Source: JBAXTZ01 sp041666525 (lineage in GTDB: Bacteria > Bacillota > Negativicutes > JBAXTZ01). Taken from it: a DNA stretch of 64,000 nucleotides. Below the pieces are notes generated by a model. It made no database searches, was not told the DNA's origin, and saw only the letters and a list, made by a program, of their open reading frames with translations. Positions 9,574 through 18,424 of the stretch are shown here, one piece after another (positions within the stretch are counted from its first letter, which is position 1; each line of letters starts with the position of its first letter). Location of the stretch: assembly GCA_041666525.1 (NCBI GenBank), contig JBAYGT010000002.1, positions 163,635-227,634 on the forward strand. Reading direction: 5' to 3'. The position numbers were made by a program, and so were the translations under genes.

Positions 9574-11048
9574 TGCACGTTATTCAAACCGAGTTTATTA
9601 AGACAATTGCTGAGCAACTACAATACATTTCTTATACTATGTCTGCCGATTTTTTCGAGCGTTATTACCAGGCATATCAAAAAGAGCAGTCTGTCGCTGC
9701 AAAATGCGCATTGCTTCAGGTGTTAAAAAATGCTGAGTTGGCGAAAAGCACTCGACGTCCATTGTGTCAGGACACCGGCATTGTTATCGCATTTTTGGAA
9801 ATTGGATTGAACGTTAAATGGGTTGGCGATATGACGCCGGAAGAAATGATTAATGCTGCGGTAAAAATTGCCTACAATGATTATCCCGCCAATCTTCTGC
9901 GGGCATCTGTCGTTAAAAATCCCGGTGGCAATCGCAAAAATACGAAAAACAACACTCCGGCAATCACCCATGTAAAAATTACGCATGGTGACAAATTAAT
10001 TGTAAAGCTTATTGCTAAAGGCGGTGGTTCTGAATTCAAAACAACTTTCACTGTGCTAAATCCATCCGACAGCATTGTTGACTGGGTTGTAGCAAAGATG
10101 CCCGAACTTGGCGCGGGCTGGTGCCCGCCAGGAATTATCGCACTTGGTATTGGCGGAACTGCAGAAAAGGCCATGTTACTATCCAAAGAAGCGCTATTTA
10201 ATCCATTGAATATTGGCGAACTATTGCGCGACGGTGCGATGAATGACATTGAGCAATTGCGTATCGATATTTACGAAAAAATTAACTCACTAAAAATTGG
10301 CGCACAGGGATTTGGCGGTGATACTACGGTATTGGATGTTCTTATAAAAGATTATCCGACACACGCCGCAACTTTGCCGGTTGCGCTTACTGTCAGTTGT
10401 TCTGCAACTCGCCATGCGCATTTTGAATACTCTACACATAAAGCACCAATATGCTTATCAAATTTCATACCGAATTTGTCAGATGCTCCTCAATCGGAAT
10501 CAAACAATTTCACTCATATAAATACGAACTTATATTCACGAAAAGATTTGACAAAATTGAAGGCCGGCGATCGTGTAAAATTAAGCGGTAAAATCTATAC
10601 GGCCCGTGATGCTGCGCATCAACGATTGCAAAACTTATTTGAAAACGGTGAAAAATTACCGGATAATCTTAATTTTAACAACGCTTTCATTTATTATGTA
10701 GGCCCGGTTGCTGCAGTAAAAGATGAAATAATTGGTCCGGCCGGACCCACAACCGCCAAACGTATGGATAAATTTTCTCGGTTTATGCTCGAAAACCTAA
10801 ATATTTCTGGGATGATTGGTAAAGGCGAACGAAATCGTGACACAAATATTTTAATAAAAAAACACGGTGCAATATATTTTGCTGCCACAGGTGGCGCGGC
10901 GTGCTTAATATCACAGTGTGTAAAATCAGTTCGAGTAGCAGCGTTTGAAGATTTAGGTATGGAAGCAATATTTGAATTCGAAGTGGAAGATATGCCGTTA
11001 ATAGTAGCAGTCGACACAAATGGAGAATCAATATACAATTTTAATTGA
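9573..11048 (+). CDS. class I (Fe-S) fumarate hydratase, alpha and beta domains fused
   Basis: Interconverts fumarate and malate with an oxygen-sensitive [4Fe-4S] cluster. The likely cluster ligands are C65 (PLCQDTG), C184 (GAGWCPPG) and C276 (VSCSATR). The beta domain starts around residue 315 and has GPTTAKRMD and a GAIYFAATGG motif. Many Bacillota encode the two domains as separate genes; here they are one 491-aa protein. I choose ATG 9573 (GGAGG at 9561-9565) over an upstream in-frame start inside miaA. The strand changes after this gene, and I see no clear terminator in 11049-11186. Confidence 0.92.
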   Translation: MHVIQTEFIKTIAEQLQYISYTMSADFFERYYQAYQKEQSVAAKCALLQVLKNAELAKSTRRPLCQDTGIVIAFLEIGLNVKWVGDMTPEEMINAAVKIAYNDYPANLLRASVVKNPGGNRKNTKNNTPAITHVKITHGDKLIVKLIAKGGGSEFKTTFTVLNPSDSIVDWVVAKMPELGAGWCPPGIIALGIGGTAEKAMLLSKEALFNPLNIGELLRDGAMNDIEQLRIDIYEKINSLKIGAQGFGGDTTVLDVLIKDYPTHAATLPVALTVSCSATRHAHFEYSTHKAPICLSNFIPNLSDAPQSESNNFTHINTNLYSRKDLTKLKAGDRVKLSGKIYTARDAAHQRLQNLFENGEKLPDNLNFNNAFIYYVGPVAAVKDEIIGPAGPTTAKRMDKFSRFMLENLNISGMIGKGERNRDTNILIKKHGAIYFAATGGAACLISQCVKSVRVAAFEDLGMEAIFEFEVEDMPLIVAVDTNGESIYNFN

Positions 11049-11186
11049 TTAGAGCTAATAGTGAAATTATTTGCATTTAGTTTACATAATATATATTATC
11101 GGACTCACAAACTAGCGCACAAACATAAAAATCAAAACACAAATTAGTTCATACAATAAAAAACGTTTATCATTGGAAACATGTTG

Positions 11187-12071
11187 TTATTCCTCCGACA
11201 CCGGAATTTTATCAAGAGTGAAACATCCAAGCTTGCCACCGCGAAATTCGTTTAACAGCATTTCGCCCGCTCTGTTAATATCAACTCTATTACCTGATAA
11301 TATCAAACCACGATTGCGGGCAATTTCTTCAATAATTTTCTCGCCATTCGGTTCATCACCCGCGAATATAAGAAGATTAACATCAACTTTGTAGCGATCT
11401 GACAACCGCTCCGGATAATTAACAGATAAATATTTCGCCAATTCAGCGATCATTGCCGGTTTATCGATCGCATCATCATTAATGCAGCCGGTAAAAGCCA
11501 AATATTGAGCGCCGGTCTGATCTTCAATTTTCGGCCAAAGCACACCGGGAAGATCTAATAATTCTAAATCCTTGGCTACCTTTATCCACTGTTTTCCACG
11601 AGTAACACCGGCTTTATCACCGGTTTTAGCAGCTTTTCCTTTGTTTAGAGTATTTATTAAGGTAGATTTACCAACGTTAGGTATTCCAATAATCATCGCT
11701 CGTACTGTAAATGACTTAATTCCTTTAGCGAGGTAATTAGCACGTTTTTGTTCGGTTACATCATGCAATGCTTTTTGCATCTGTTTTAAACCTTTGCCAG
11801 TTACTGCTTCAATCGGATAAGCAATAATATTTTTTGTTTTAAAATACTGAACCCATGCTAGAGTTGAACTACTGTCAGCTGTATCGGCTTTATTTAGCAA
11901 AATAACCCTAGGTTTGTTTTTTATAATTTCATCGATTTTTGGGTTAGCGCTACTTAACGGAATTCGTGCGTCACGCAATTCCACACATGCATCGACAAGT
12001 TTAAGATTTTCTTCAATGATTCTGAAAGCTTTAGTCATGTGTCCAGGGTACCAGTGAATATTAACGCTCAT
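11187..12071 (-). CDS. rbgA: ribosome biogenesis GTPase RbgA (YlqF)
   Basis: A circularly permuted GTPase needed for late 50S subunit assembly. The N-terminal IHWYPGHMTKAF motif is diagnostic. The permuted G motifs follow in the order G4 (LNKAD), G1 (GIPNVGKST) and G3 (DLPG). About 294 aa from the ATG at 12071, which fits homologues beginning just before WYPGHM. No Shine-Dalgarno sequence is visible in front of it, and an in-frame ATG at 12098 is an alternative. It is the last gene of the small-protein, lepB, rbgA run and converges on the fumarase gene. Confidence 0.93.
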   Translation of the reverse strand: MSVNIHWYPGHMTKAFRIIEENLKLVDACVELRDARIPLSSANPKIDEIIKNKPRVILLNKADTADSSSTLAWVQYFKTKNIIAYPIEAVTGKGLKQMQKALHDVTEQKRANYLAKGIKSFTVRAMIIGIPNVGKSTLINTLNKGKAAKTGDKAGVTRGKQWIKVAKDLELLDLPGVLWPKIEDQTGAQYLAFTGCINDDAIDKPAMIAELAKYLSVNYPERLSDRYKVDVNLLIFAGDEPNGEKIIEEIARNRGLILSGNRVDINRAGEMLLNEFRGGKLGCFTLDKIPVSEE

Positions 12072-12173
12072 ATATATTTTTTTCAACCATGTCAGCATGT
12101 TTTCATGTTCGCACCAAATCTGTTAATTTTAAGCTACATGTCGACATAGCAGCATTTCTTTCTTATTTAAAAT

Positions 12174-12710
12174 TTATGGCAATGTTTTTATTTTATTTAG
12201 CGGCCAAAATATAAGCACTGCTTTTCCTTTTATGAGGTCATAGCTAACCAATCCTACGTCGGAAAAACGACTGTCTTCAGAATTATTACGATTATCGCCC
12301 ATAACAAATACATAGTCTTTGGGAATTTCAATTTTGGGATAATTATTTGCAATACGCATCGATTCATAAATGTATGATTCGTGAATTTGATTGCCATTTA
12401 AAAACACTGTACCATCAATTATTTCAATAGTGTCTCCAGGTGTTGCAATCACACGTTTAATAAAATCGCGGTTTTGGTCGCTGGGATATTTAAATACAAC
12501 AATGTCACCATGTTGTGGATCCTTTAACCACCGATAGATAAACTTGTTTACCACTAATCGTTGACCGTCAAATAAAGTCGGCTTCATCGAAGAACCGTCT
12601 ACTAAATACAATTCTACGATAAAATATCTAATAACAAGCGCCAAAACTACTGCAATAGCAATACTTATTGTCCAGTCTTTTGCTTCACGAATAATAACGT
12701 TATAATTCAT
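12174..12710 (-). CDS. lepB: signal peptidase I
   Basis: A membrane-bound serine protease that removes signal peptides from secreted proteins. A single N-terminal membrane segment spans about residues 13-32. The catalytic serine is S41 in GSSMKPT, and the general base lysine is K85 in DFIKRVIA. The conserved box MGDNRNNSEDSR is present. At 178 aa it is a compact Gram-positive type enzyme. It lies 12 bases after the small protein gene upstream and about 100 bases before rbgA, an association common in this phylum. Confidence 0.95.
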   Translation of the reverse strand: MNYNVIIREAKDWTISIAIAVVLALVIRYFIVELYLVDGSSMKPTLFDGQRLVVNKFIYRWLKDPQHGDIVVFKYPSDQNRDFIKRVIATPGDTIEIIDGTVFLNGNQIHESYIYESMRIANNYPKIEIPKDYVFVMGDNRNNSEDSRFSDVGLVSYDLIKGKAVLIFWPLNKIKTLP

Positions 12711-12722
12711 ATATCCTCAAAT

Positions 12723-13049
12723 TCAACGCAATTCACTGCGAGAATAATAATCGCTGATTTTTTGATCGTTCTCAATAACATCCTCTGTAGCAATTTCAGA
12801 CGATGAAGCGTTTTCTATTAAATAATCTTTAATTTGTGTAGCAATTTCCGGATGCTTTTTTTCCAATAATTCCTTGATATCTGCAGTGATTTGGCGGTTA
12901 TTGACATCCATCACATCCATCATCGCTTTAATAGTTGCCATTATTGCTTTTTGAAAAGCATCGGCATCTCCAGATTTTTCCAAGCGCTTTACGTAATATT
13001 CTTTATGAAGTTTTCCGATTTTTTTTCGGGATAGACCGAATTGTTTCAT
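12723..13049 (-). CDS. small charged protein of unknown function
   Basis: A 108-aa soluble protein without recognised family membership. It is rich in Lys, Glu and Ile and is predicted by eye to be mostly helical, with no membrane segment or signal peptide. A good Shine-Dalgarno sequence (TAGGAG, six bases before ATG 13049) supports translation. It lies between the ferredoxin terminator and lepB. Its downstream spacing of 12 bases suggests co-transcription with lepB. Confidence 0.65.
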   Translation of the reverse strand: MKQFGLSRKKIGKLHKEYYVKRLEKSGDADAFQKAIMATIKAMMDVMDVNNRQITADIKELLEKKHPEIATQIKDYLIENASSSEIATEDVIENDQKISDYYSRSELR

Positions 13050-13069
13050 TATCGCTCCTAATAGAAATT

Positions 13070-13093
13070 AACCCCCCGAAAAATCGGGGGGTT
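13070..13093 (-). terminator. intrinsic terminator after the ferredoxin gene
   Basis: A ten-base perfect stem (13070-13079 with 13084-13093) with six consecutive G-C pairs and a four-base loop. It is followed on the minus strand by TTAATTTCT. It lies about 30 bases after the ferredoxin stop. Confidence 0.8.
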
Positions 13094-13122
13094 CATCATT
13101 GTTTTTGTTACTTATCGACGGG

Positions 13123-13284
13123 TTAGGCGGAAATAGCGCCTACCGGACAAGCACCTGCACATGCGCCACACTCAACACAAGCATCAGAAATTTTGTATGG
13201 AGTGCCTTCCGAAATAGCGCTGACCGGACAAGTAGCGGCGCACGCGCCACAACCTACACAATCGTTAGAAATTTTGTAAGCCAT
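13123..13284 (-). CDS. 2[4Fe-4S] ferredoxin
   Basis: A 53-aa clostridial-type ferredoxin that carries low-potential electrons in anaerobes. Two clusters are bound by CVGCGACAATCP (residues 9-20) and CVECGACAGACP (36-47). The two halves are near copies of each other, reflecting the known internal duplication of the family, and the duplication is also visible in the DNA. ATG 13284 is preceded by GGGAGG with suitable spacing. A G-C-rich terminator follows. The start overlaps by 20 bases the 3' end of the small gene upstream. Confidence 0.93.
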   Translation of the reverse strand: MAYKISNDCVGCGACAATCPVSAISEGTPYKISDACVECGACAGACPVGAISA

Positions 13285-13531
13285 TATTCACACCTCCCTT
13301 CAAAGAGGAAATATCTAAGCCAACTTGTTTTCGCGCAACTATTAATTCACAAAAACGATCACTAGAAAATATTACGTTTAAGCAATAAAATTTTTCGCTT
13401 AATGTGAATTTTCGTGACACTGGCTCAGTTGCCTTAATTGTATATTGAATTTCACAATCTTGCAAGTATTTCAACACTATATCAAGTGGTTGGGCAAGAA
13501 TATTTTTTTTATGCACAGCATAGTTTTCCAA
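13265..13531 (-). CDS. small protein of unknown function between frr and the ferredoxin gene
   Basis: An 88-aa open frame with composition like a real soluble protein: alternating hydrophobic and charged residues, no repeats. It starts at TTG 13531, two bases after the frr stop, and a GGAAG in the end of frr could serve as a weak ribosome binding site. I do not recognise a family. Its end overlaps the first 20 bases of the ferredoxin gene, including that gene's Shine-Dalgarno sequence, so translation of the two may be coupled. The tight packing favours a real gene, but this is not proof. Confidence 0.5.
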   Translation of the reverse strand: MENYAVHKKNILAQPLDIVLKYLQDCEIQYTIKATEPVSRKFTLSEKFYCLNVIFSSDRFCELIVARKQVGLDISSLKGGVNNGLQNF

Positions 13532-13534
13532 ACA

Positions 13535-14092
13535 TTATACTTCCATTAATTCTTTTTCTTTGGCCACAGCGATATTGTCTATTTCTTTGATATATTTATC
13601 AGTGAGTTTTTGCATATCTTCTTGTGCCTTTTTCGACTCGTCTTCAGTGATTGATTTATCTTTTTCAATCTTTTTAATCTGCTCATTACCATCACGACGC
13701 AAGTTACGAATGGCGATTTTATCAGTTTCAGCTTTTTTGTGAACGTCTTTTACCAATTCTTGACGACGCTCCTTAGTCAATTGCGGGAAAGCTATACGAA
13801 TTATCGCACCATCACTACTTGGATTAATGCCAAGGTCGGATTTTAGTATTGCCTTTTCAATAACTGAGGTCATTGTTTTTTCCCACGGCTGAATAGTTAA
13901 CAAACGCGCTTCCGGAACAGTAATGTTAGCAACTTGATTAAGTGCAGTCGGAGTACCATAATAGTCAACCATTATTTTATCCAGCAAATGCGGATTGGCC
14001 CGCCCCGCACGCATATTGGCATATTCTTTTTTAAGAACTTCAATCGTTTTTTTCATTCGTTCTTCGTGATTCGACAAAACATCTTTCATCAT
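13535..14092 (-). CDS. frr: ribosome recycling factor
   Basis: Releases ribosomes from mRNA after termination, together with EF-G. The sequence has the hallmark LRAGRANP-like segment (NMRAGRANPHLLD), VDYYGTPTALNQ, and the C-terminal helical hairpin with DEIDNIAVAKEKE-like composition. At 185 aa it has full family length. The first two codons are both ATG, and either could start. It lies two bases after pyrH, as in most Bacillota. Unlike many of them, no uppS-cdsA-dxr genes follow. Confidence 0.97.
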   Translation of the reverse strand: MMKDVLSNHEERMKKTIEVLKKEYANMRAGRANPHLLDKIMVDYYGTPTALNQVANITVPEARLLTIQPWEKTMTSVIEKAILKSDLGINPSSDGAIIRIAFPQLTKERRQELVKDVHKKAETDKIAIRNLRRDGNEQIKKIEKDKSITEDESKKAQEDMQKLTDKYIKEIDNIAVAKEKELMEV

Positions 14093-14094
14093 AA

Positions 14095-14823
14095 TTATTT
14101 TTCGCCTCCAATATAAGTTCCGATATTTTCTCCCATAACCACCCGCATTATATTCCCCGTCGTATCCATATTGAAGACAATAATCGGAATATTATTGTCC
14201 ATGCAAAGGCTTGCAGCAGTCGTGTCCATTACTCCAAGTCCCTGTTGAATAATTTCCATGTGTTCAAGCGATTTATAGAGTTTGGCGTTGGGATTTTTGC
14301 GCGGATCGCTATCATAAACACCTTCAGTATTTCGTTTGGCCATTAAAACAACATCCGCCTCAATCTCAGCAGCTCGCAAAGCTGCAGTTGTGTCGGTAGA
14401 AAAATATGGATTACCGGTGCCGGCAGCAAAAATTACAATACGACCTTTTTCAAGATGATGAGTTGCCCGACGGCGAATATATGGTTCAGCGATTTGCTGC
14501 ATGGTGATTGCCGACATTACCCGTGTAGGATAGCCTTTGCTTTCAATTGAATCTTGCAATGCCAACGAATTCATGCAAGTAGCTAACATTCCCATATAAT
14601 CTGCGGTTGCACGCTCCATGCCGCCTTTGGCGCTAGCAGTTAGTCCCCGCCAAAAATTACCGCCACCAACAACAATTGCTATTTCAACGCCTAAATTTTT
14701 AACCTCAATGATTTCGCGACCGATTGCATCAACCATATCATGGTCGATACCAAAACCTTTTTCGCCAGAAAGAGCTTCGCCACTAAGTTTTAATACAATT
14801 CTTCTGTACTTTAGTTCTTTCAA
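14095..14823 (-). CDS. pyrH: UMP kinase
   Basis: Phosphorylates UMP to UDP in pyrimidine nucleotide synthesis; an amino-acid-kinase fold, hexameric in the family. Motifs include RIVLKLSGEAL at the N-terminus, VVGGGNFWRG and GTGNPYFSTDT. At 242 aa it is full length. A CACCTCCT complement just upstream of the start is a strong Shine-Dalgarno sequence. The gene is separated from tsf by an intrinsic terminator, so pyrH-frr depends on read-through or on its own weak promoter. Confidence 0.97.
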   Translation of the reverse strand: MKELKYRRIVLKLSGEALSGEKGFGIDHDMVDAIGREIIEVKNLGVEIAIVVGGGNFWRGLTASAKGGMERATADYMGMLATCMNSLALQDSIESKGYPTRVMSAITMQQIAEPYIRRRATHHLEKGRIVIFAAGTGNPYFSTDTTAALRAAEIEADVVLMAKRNTEGVYDSDPRKNPNAKLYKSLEHMEIIQQGLGVMDTTAASLCMDNNIPIIVFNMDTTGNIMRVVMGENIGTYIGGEK

Positions 14824-14851
14824 ACCAGCACCTCCTAGTATTTATGAAAAA

Positions 14852-14878
14852 TAAGAGAACACAAACGGTGTTCTCTTA
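14852..14878 (-). terminator. intrinsic terminator between tsf and pyrH
   Basis: An 11-bp perfect stem (14852-14862 with 14868-14878) with a five-base loop, followed on the minus strand by TTTTT. It would end most rpsB-tsf transcripts before pyrH, which fits the much higher demand for the two translation genes. Confidence 0.8.
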
Positions 14879-14894
14879 AATTATCAATATGTAA

Positions 14895-15545
14895 TTAACC
14901 GTTGGCTGCAGCCATAACTTCCGCAGCAAAGTCATCAACTTTTTTTTCGATGCCTTCACCCAATTGAAAACGTACAAAACGACGAATACTGATGTTTTCG
15001 CCAATTTTGGCAATAGCTTCGGTAATGAGTTGCTGTACGGTAACATCAGGATTCTTAATGTATTGTTGTTCAAGTAAACAAACTTCTTTGTAATATTTTT
15101 CTATACGGCCAACAACCATTTTATCAACAATTGCCGCCGGTTTGCCTTCGTTTAATGCCTGAGCACGAAGAATCCCTTTCTCATGTTCAATAACATCCGC
15201 TGGAACTTCTTCGCGTCGAATATACATCGGATTTGAAGCCACTATTTGCATACTAATATCTTTAACTAGAGCTTGGAAACCATCAGTCTTGGCAACGAAA
15301 TCAGTCTCACAGTTAACTTCAACCAATACGCCGATTCGGCCGCCGCCATGTATGTAGCTTCCTACTGTGCCCTCAGCTGCAACACGGCCAGCTTTCTTCG
15401 CTGCCGCTGCCAGGCCTTTTTCACGCAATAAATCAATCGCCTTTTGCAAATCGCCTTCAGTTTCCACCAAGGCGCGTTTGCAATCCATCATCCCTGCGCC
15501 GGTCGTATCACGCAGTTGTTTTACTAGTTCAGCTGTTACTGCCAT
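14895..15545 (-). CDS. tsf: elongation factor Ts
   Basis: The guanine nucleotide exchange factor for EF-Tu. The N-terminal UBA-like domain has VKQLRDTTGAGMMDCKRAL, and the core contains the nucleotide-exchange motif ETDFVAKT. At 216 aa it is a short EF-Ts with a single core domain, as in several Bacillota. It is co-transcribed with rpsB, 12 bases downstream of it, and is followed by an intrinsic terminator. Confidence 0.96.
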   Translation of the reverse strand: MAVTAELVKQLRDTTGAGMMDCKRALVETEGDLQKAIDLLREKGLAAAAKKAGRVAAEGTVGSYIHGGGRIGVLVEVNCETDFVAKTDGFQALVKDISMQIVASNPMYIRREEVPADVIEHEKGILRAQALNEGKPAAIVDKMVVGRIEKYYKEVCLLEQQYIKNPDVTVQQLITEAIAKIGENISIRRFVRFQLGEGIEKKVDDFAAEVMAAANG

Positions 15546-15557
15546 CTATTTTCCCTC

Positions 15558-16316
15558 TTATTCAACTTCTTCAAATTCTTCTGCAGCTTCATCTACTGCG
15601 TTGTCGGTCGTTGCCTCTTCGGCGCCGTATTGTTCGCCTTGGCGGCCTTCAAGCACTGCGTCGGCCATCTTGGCACACAACAACCGTACTGCACGGATAG
15701 CGTCATCGTTAGCAGGTATTACATAATCAATTACATCCGGATCACAGTTGGTGTCAACTATCGCAACAACCGGAATACCTAACTTGCGAGCTTCGGCAAT
15801 AGCAATATGCTCCTTACGAGGATCGACAACAAATAACGCGCCTGGGGTGCGTTTCATGTGCTTTATTCCGTCAAGAAATTTTTTCAATCTGTCCATTTCG
15901 TGGCGCAGAACAATAACTTCTTTCTTCGGCAACACTTCGAATTGACCATCAGCTTCCATAGCTTCCAAGACGTGCAAGCGGTTAATGCGTTTTTTGATTG
16001 TCTGAAAGTTGGTTAGCATTCCACCCAACCAGCGTTGATTTACATAATACATGTCACAACGGATTGCTTCTTCAAGAATGGATTCTTGAGCTTGTTTTTT
16101 TGTGCCGACAAACAAAATCGATTCACCAGCAGCAGACAGATCACGAATAAAATTATAGGCTTCGTCAACTTTTTTTACCGTTTTTTGCAAATCGATGATG
16201 TAAATACCATTGCGTTCAGCAAAAATGTACGGTGCCATTTTCGGATTCCAACGACGAGTTTGGTGTCCAAAGTGTACTCCTGCTTCGAGCAGGGATTTCA
16301 TTGAAATTACACCCAT
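15558..16316 (-). CDS. rpsB: 30S ribosomal protein S2
   Basis: A structural protein of the small subunit. The N-terminus SMKSLLEAGVHFGHQTRRWNP and the later WLGGMLTNF and FVVDPRKE segments are family hallmarks. The C-terminus is an acidic tail rich in Glu and Ala. I choose ATG 16316, preceded by AGGAGG with correct spacing, rather than an in-frame ATG 36 bases upstream; this gives 252 aa. A consensus-like promoter lies about 95 bases upstream. Confidence 0.97.
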   Translation of the reverse strand: MGVISMKSLLEAGVHFGHQTRRWNPKMAPYIFAERNGIYIIDLQKTVKKVDEAYNFIRDLSAAGESILFVGTKKQAQESILEEAIRCDMYYVNQRWLGGMLTNFQTIKKRINRLHVLEAMEADGQFEVLPKKEVIVLRHEMDRLKKFLDGIKHMKRTPGALFVVDPRKEHIAIAEARKLGIPVVAIVDTNCDPDVIDYVIPANDDAIRAVRLLCAKMADAVLEGRQGEQYGAEEATTDNAVDEAAEEFEEVE

Positions 16317-16409
16317 TATAGCCTCCTGTTTTTTCCTCCGCGTCAATTGCATATCATTTTTTGATACACAGGAAATTTTGACGCGTGTGTTATATGCATA
16401 ACCGCATAT

Positions 16410-16438
16410 ATTATAGCAAAGAAATATTTTTGAAGCAA
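16410..16438 (-). promoter_or_regulatory. promoter of rpsB-tsf
   Basis: On the minus strand, TTGCTT (16433-16438) and a perfect TATAAT (16410-16415) are spaced by 17 bases. The predicted leader of about 85 nt, rich in short inverted repeats, would be the place for S2 autoregulation; that role is known for S2 in other bacteria and is only inferred here. Confidence 0.75.
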
Positions 16439-16463
16439 GGAATAACGTCGACTTTTCTGGTTT

Positions 16464-17834
16464 TTACAGTATAAATTGCGAAAGATCCTGACTTTTTACT
16501 ATATTATCCAGTTTTTCACGAACGTAATCTCTAGTAATTACAATTTCCCCAGGTGCTTCAGGTGCATGAAAAGAAATGTCTTCCATCAGCCGTTCCAAAA
16601 TAGTGTGTAAACGGCGTGCGCCAATATTTTCAGTATCAGTGTTTACTTTTTCAGCAATGTCGGCAATTTCATCGAGCGCTTCATCATTAAACAACACTTG
16701 GACGTTTTCAGTTTGCAGCAATTTTGTATATTGCTTCACAATTGAGTTTGACGGTTCAGTTAAAATGCGTTTAAAATCAGCGCAGCTGAGATTCTCAAGT
16801 TCTACACGAATCGGGAATCGCCCCTGCAATTCCGGAATAAGATCGGATGGTTTGGACATATGAAACGCTCCAGCGGCAATAAACAACACCCGGTCAGTAC
16901 AAACTTGTCCATATTTAGTCATTACCGTTGAGCCTTCAACAATCGGTAAAATATCGCGCTGTACTCCTTCACGAGAAACATCAGCGCCTCCAGAATTTCC
17001 CCTTCCGGCGATTTTGTCAATCTCGTCAACAAAAATTATTCCGGCAGTTTCCGCCAGTTCAACGCCATCGCGATTTACTTCATCGTTATCGATTAATTTA
17101 TGCGCTTCTTCCTGTTGAAATATTTTACGCGCCTCAGCAACTTTTACTTTGCGTTTTTTATTCTTTTTCGGCAACATATTTCCGAGCATTTCCTGAAGAT
17201 TCATGCCCATCTCTTCCATATTGCCGCCACCAAGCATTCCCAACATTGGCATCCCACTCTGTTCGATGGCAATTTCGATGATTTTTTCTTCGAGCAGTCC
17301 GCTTTTTAATTCAGCGCGCACCTTCTCTCGCTCAACACTGGATGCATTAGCTTCCGGTTGTGGTTGCTGACCGTTGCCAAACAACATTCCGAGCGGATTC
17401 ATTGGCGCATCATTTTGCTTTTTCGGAACGAAGCAATCAATTATGCGCTCTTCTGCAAGATCAGCTGCACGTTGCTCAACATCCTTCATCTTTCGGTTCT
17501 TAACCAAACGCACAGCCGTCTCAACCAAATCTCGAACCATTGATTCGACATCCCGGCCGACATAACCGACTTCTGTAAATTTAGTCGCCTCAACTTTTAC
17601 AAAAGGCGCATCTACTATTTTCGCCATCCGCCGCGCAATTTCGGTTTTACCAACACCGGTTGGCCCAATCATCAGGATGTTTTTTGGAATGATGTCTTCT
17701 TGGACGTCTTTTGGTAACTGCGATGCCCGCCAGCGATTTCTAAGCGCAATCGCGACGGATTTTTTTGCAGCGTTTTGACCAACTATATATTTATCTAATT
17801 CGAATACAATTTGTTTTGGGGTGAGATTAGTCAT
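16464..17834 (-). CDS. hslU: HslU ATPase subunit of the HslUV protease
   Basis: An AAA+ unfoldase that feeds substrates into HslV. The Walker A motif GPTGVGKT is at residues 57-64, and Walker B is IIFVDEIDKIA. The I-domain, rich in Gln, Glu and Met, lies between them. The C-terminus ends in SQFIL, the hydrophobic tail that docks into HslV pockets and activates the protease. Length is 456 aa. It follows hslV by 12 bases in the conserved xerC-hslV-hslU order. No codY follows, unlike in many Bacillota. Confidence 0.96.
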   Translation of the reverse strand: MTNLTPKQIVFELDKYIVGQNAAKKSVAIALRNRWRASQLPKDVQEDIIPKNILMIGPTGVGKTEIARRMAKIVDAPFVKVEATKFTEVGYVGRDVESMVRDLVETAVRLVKNRKMKDVEQRAADLAEERIIDCFVPKKQNDAPMNPLGMLFGNGQQPQPEANASSVEREKVRAELKSGLLEEKIIEIAIEQSGMPMLGMLGGGNMEEMGMNLQEMLGNMLPKKNKKRKVKVAEARKIFQQEEAHKLIDNDEVNRDGVELAETAGIIFVDEIDKIAGRGNSGGADVSREGVQRDILPIVEGSTVMTKYGQVCTDRVLFIAAGAFHMSKPSDLIPELQGRFPIRVELENLSCADFKRILTEPSNSIVKQYTKLLQTENVQVLFNDEALDEIADIAEKVNTDTENIGARRLHTILERLMEDISFHAPEAPGEIVITRDYVREKLDNIVKSQDLSQFIL

Positions 17835-17846
17835 TGTGTTCCCTTT

Positions 17847-18395
17847 CTATAGTTTTTCCACTGTAATATTATGATTGGTATATACGCAAATATCAGCAGC
17901 AATGGTCAACGCCTCATGAACAATTTTGTCCGCCGATAAATCTGAATGTTGCATAAGCGCCCGCGCTGCGGCCAACGCATAGAAACCGCCTGAACCAATC
18001 GCACATATTTCATCATCCGGCTCGATTACCTCGCCAGTTCCGGAAATAATTAGCATTTTTTCGTTGTCGGCTACTATCAGTAATGCTTCCAAACGACGTA
18101 ACACTCTGTCCATACGCCAGTCTTTAGCCAACTCGACAGCAGCGCGTGACAAGTTGCCGTTGAATTCCTGTAATTTTGCCTCAAACTTTGCGAAAAGCGT
18201 AAATGCGTCGGCAACTGACCCGGCAAATCCGGCAATAACTTTGTCATTATGCAAACGACGAACTTTCTTAGCTGTCTGCTTCATAATTGTCGCCTGGCCA
18301 AAAGTTACCTGACCATCACCGGCAATAGCTGTTATACCATTTTTTCTCGCGCCAACAATTGTTGTGCCGCGAAATTTTATTGCATTTTCTTCCAT
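17847..18395 (-). CDS. hslV: HslV peptidase subunit of the HslUV protease
   Basis: A proteasome-beta-like N-terminal threonine hydrolase. The catalytic motif is TTIVGARKNG, and AGDGQVTFGQ follows. From the ATG at 18395, which has GGAG nine bases upstream, the catalytic Thr is residue 11. The enzyme would therefore need removal of a ten-residue leader instead of simple Met removal. A TTG at 18413 is also in frame but lacks a ribosome binding site. Length is 182 aa. Partner hslU follows. Confidence 0.94.
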   Translation of the reverse strand: MEENAIKFRGTTIVGARKNGITAIAGDGQVTFGQATIMKQTAKKVRRLHNDKVIAGFAGSVADAFTLFAKFEAKLQEFNGNLSRAAVELAKDWRMDRVLRRLEALLIVADNEKMLIISGTGEVIEPDDEICAIGSGGFYALAAARALMQHSDLSADKIVHEALTIAADICVYTNHNITVEKL

Positions 18396-18424
18396 TTCTT
18401 CTCCATTAAACAATTACAATTTTA

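Noticed and set aside
13084..13366. Repeated ACAAGCACC/ACAAGTAGC-like segments that might suggest a repeat array
   Set aside because: They are the two duplicated halves of the ferredoxin gene, not a CRISPR or satellite repeat; no CRISPR array was found anywhere in the window.
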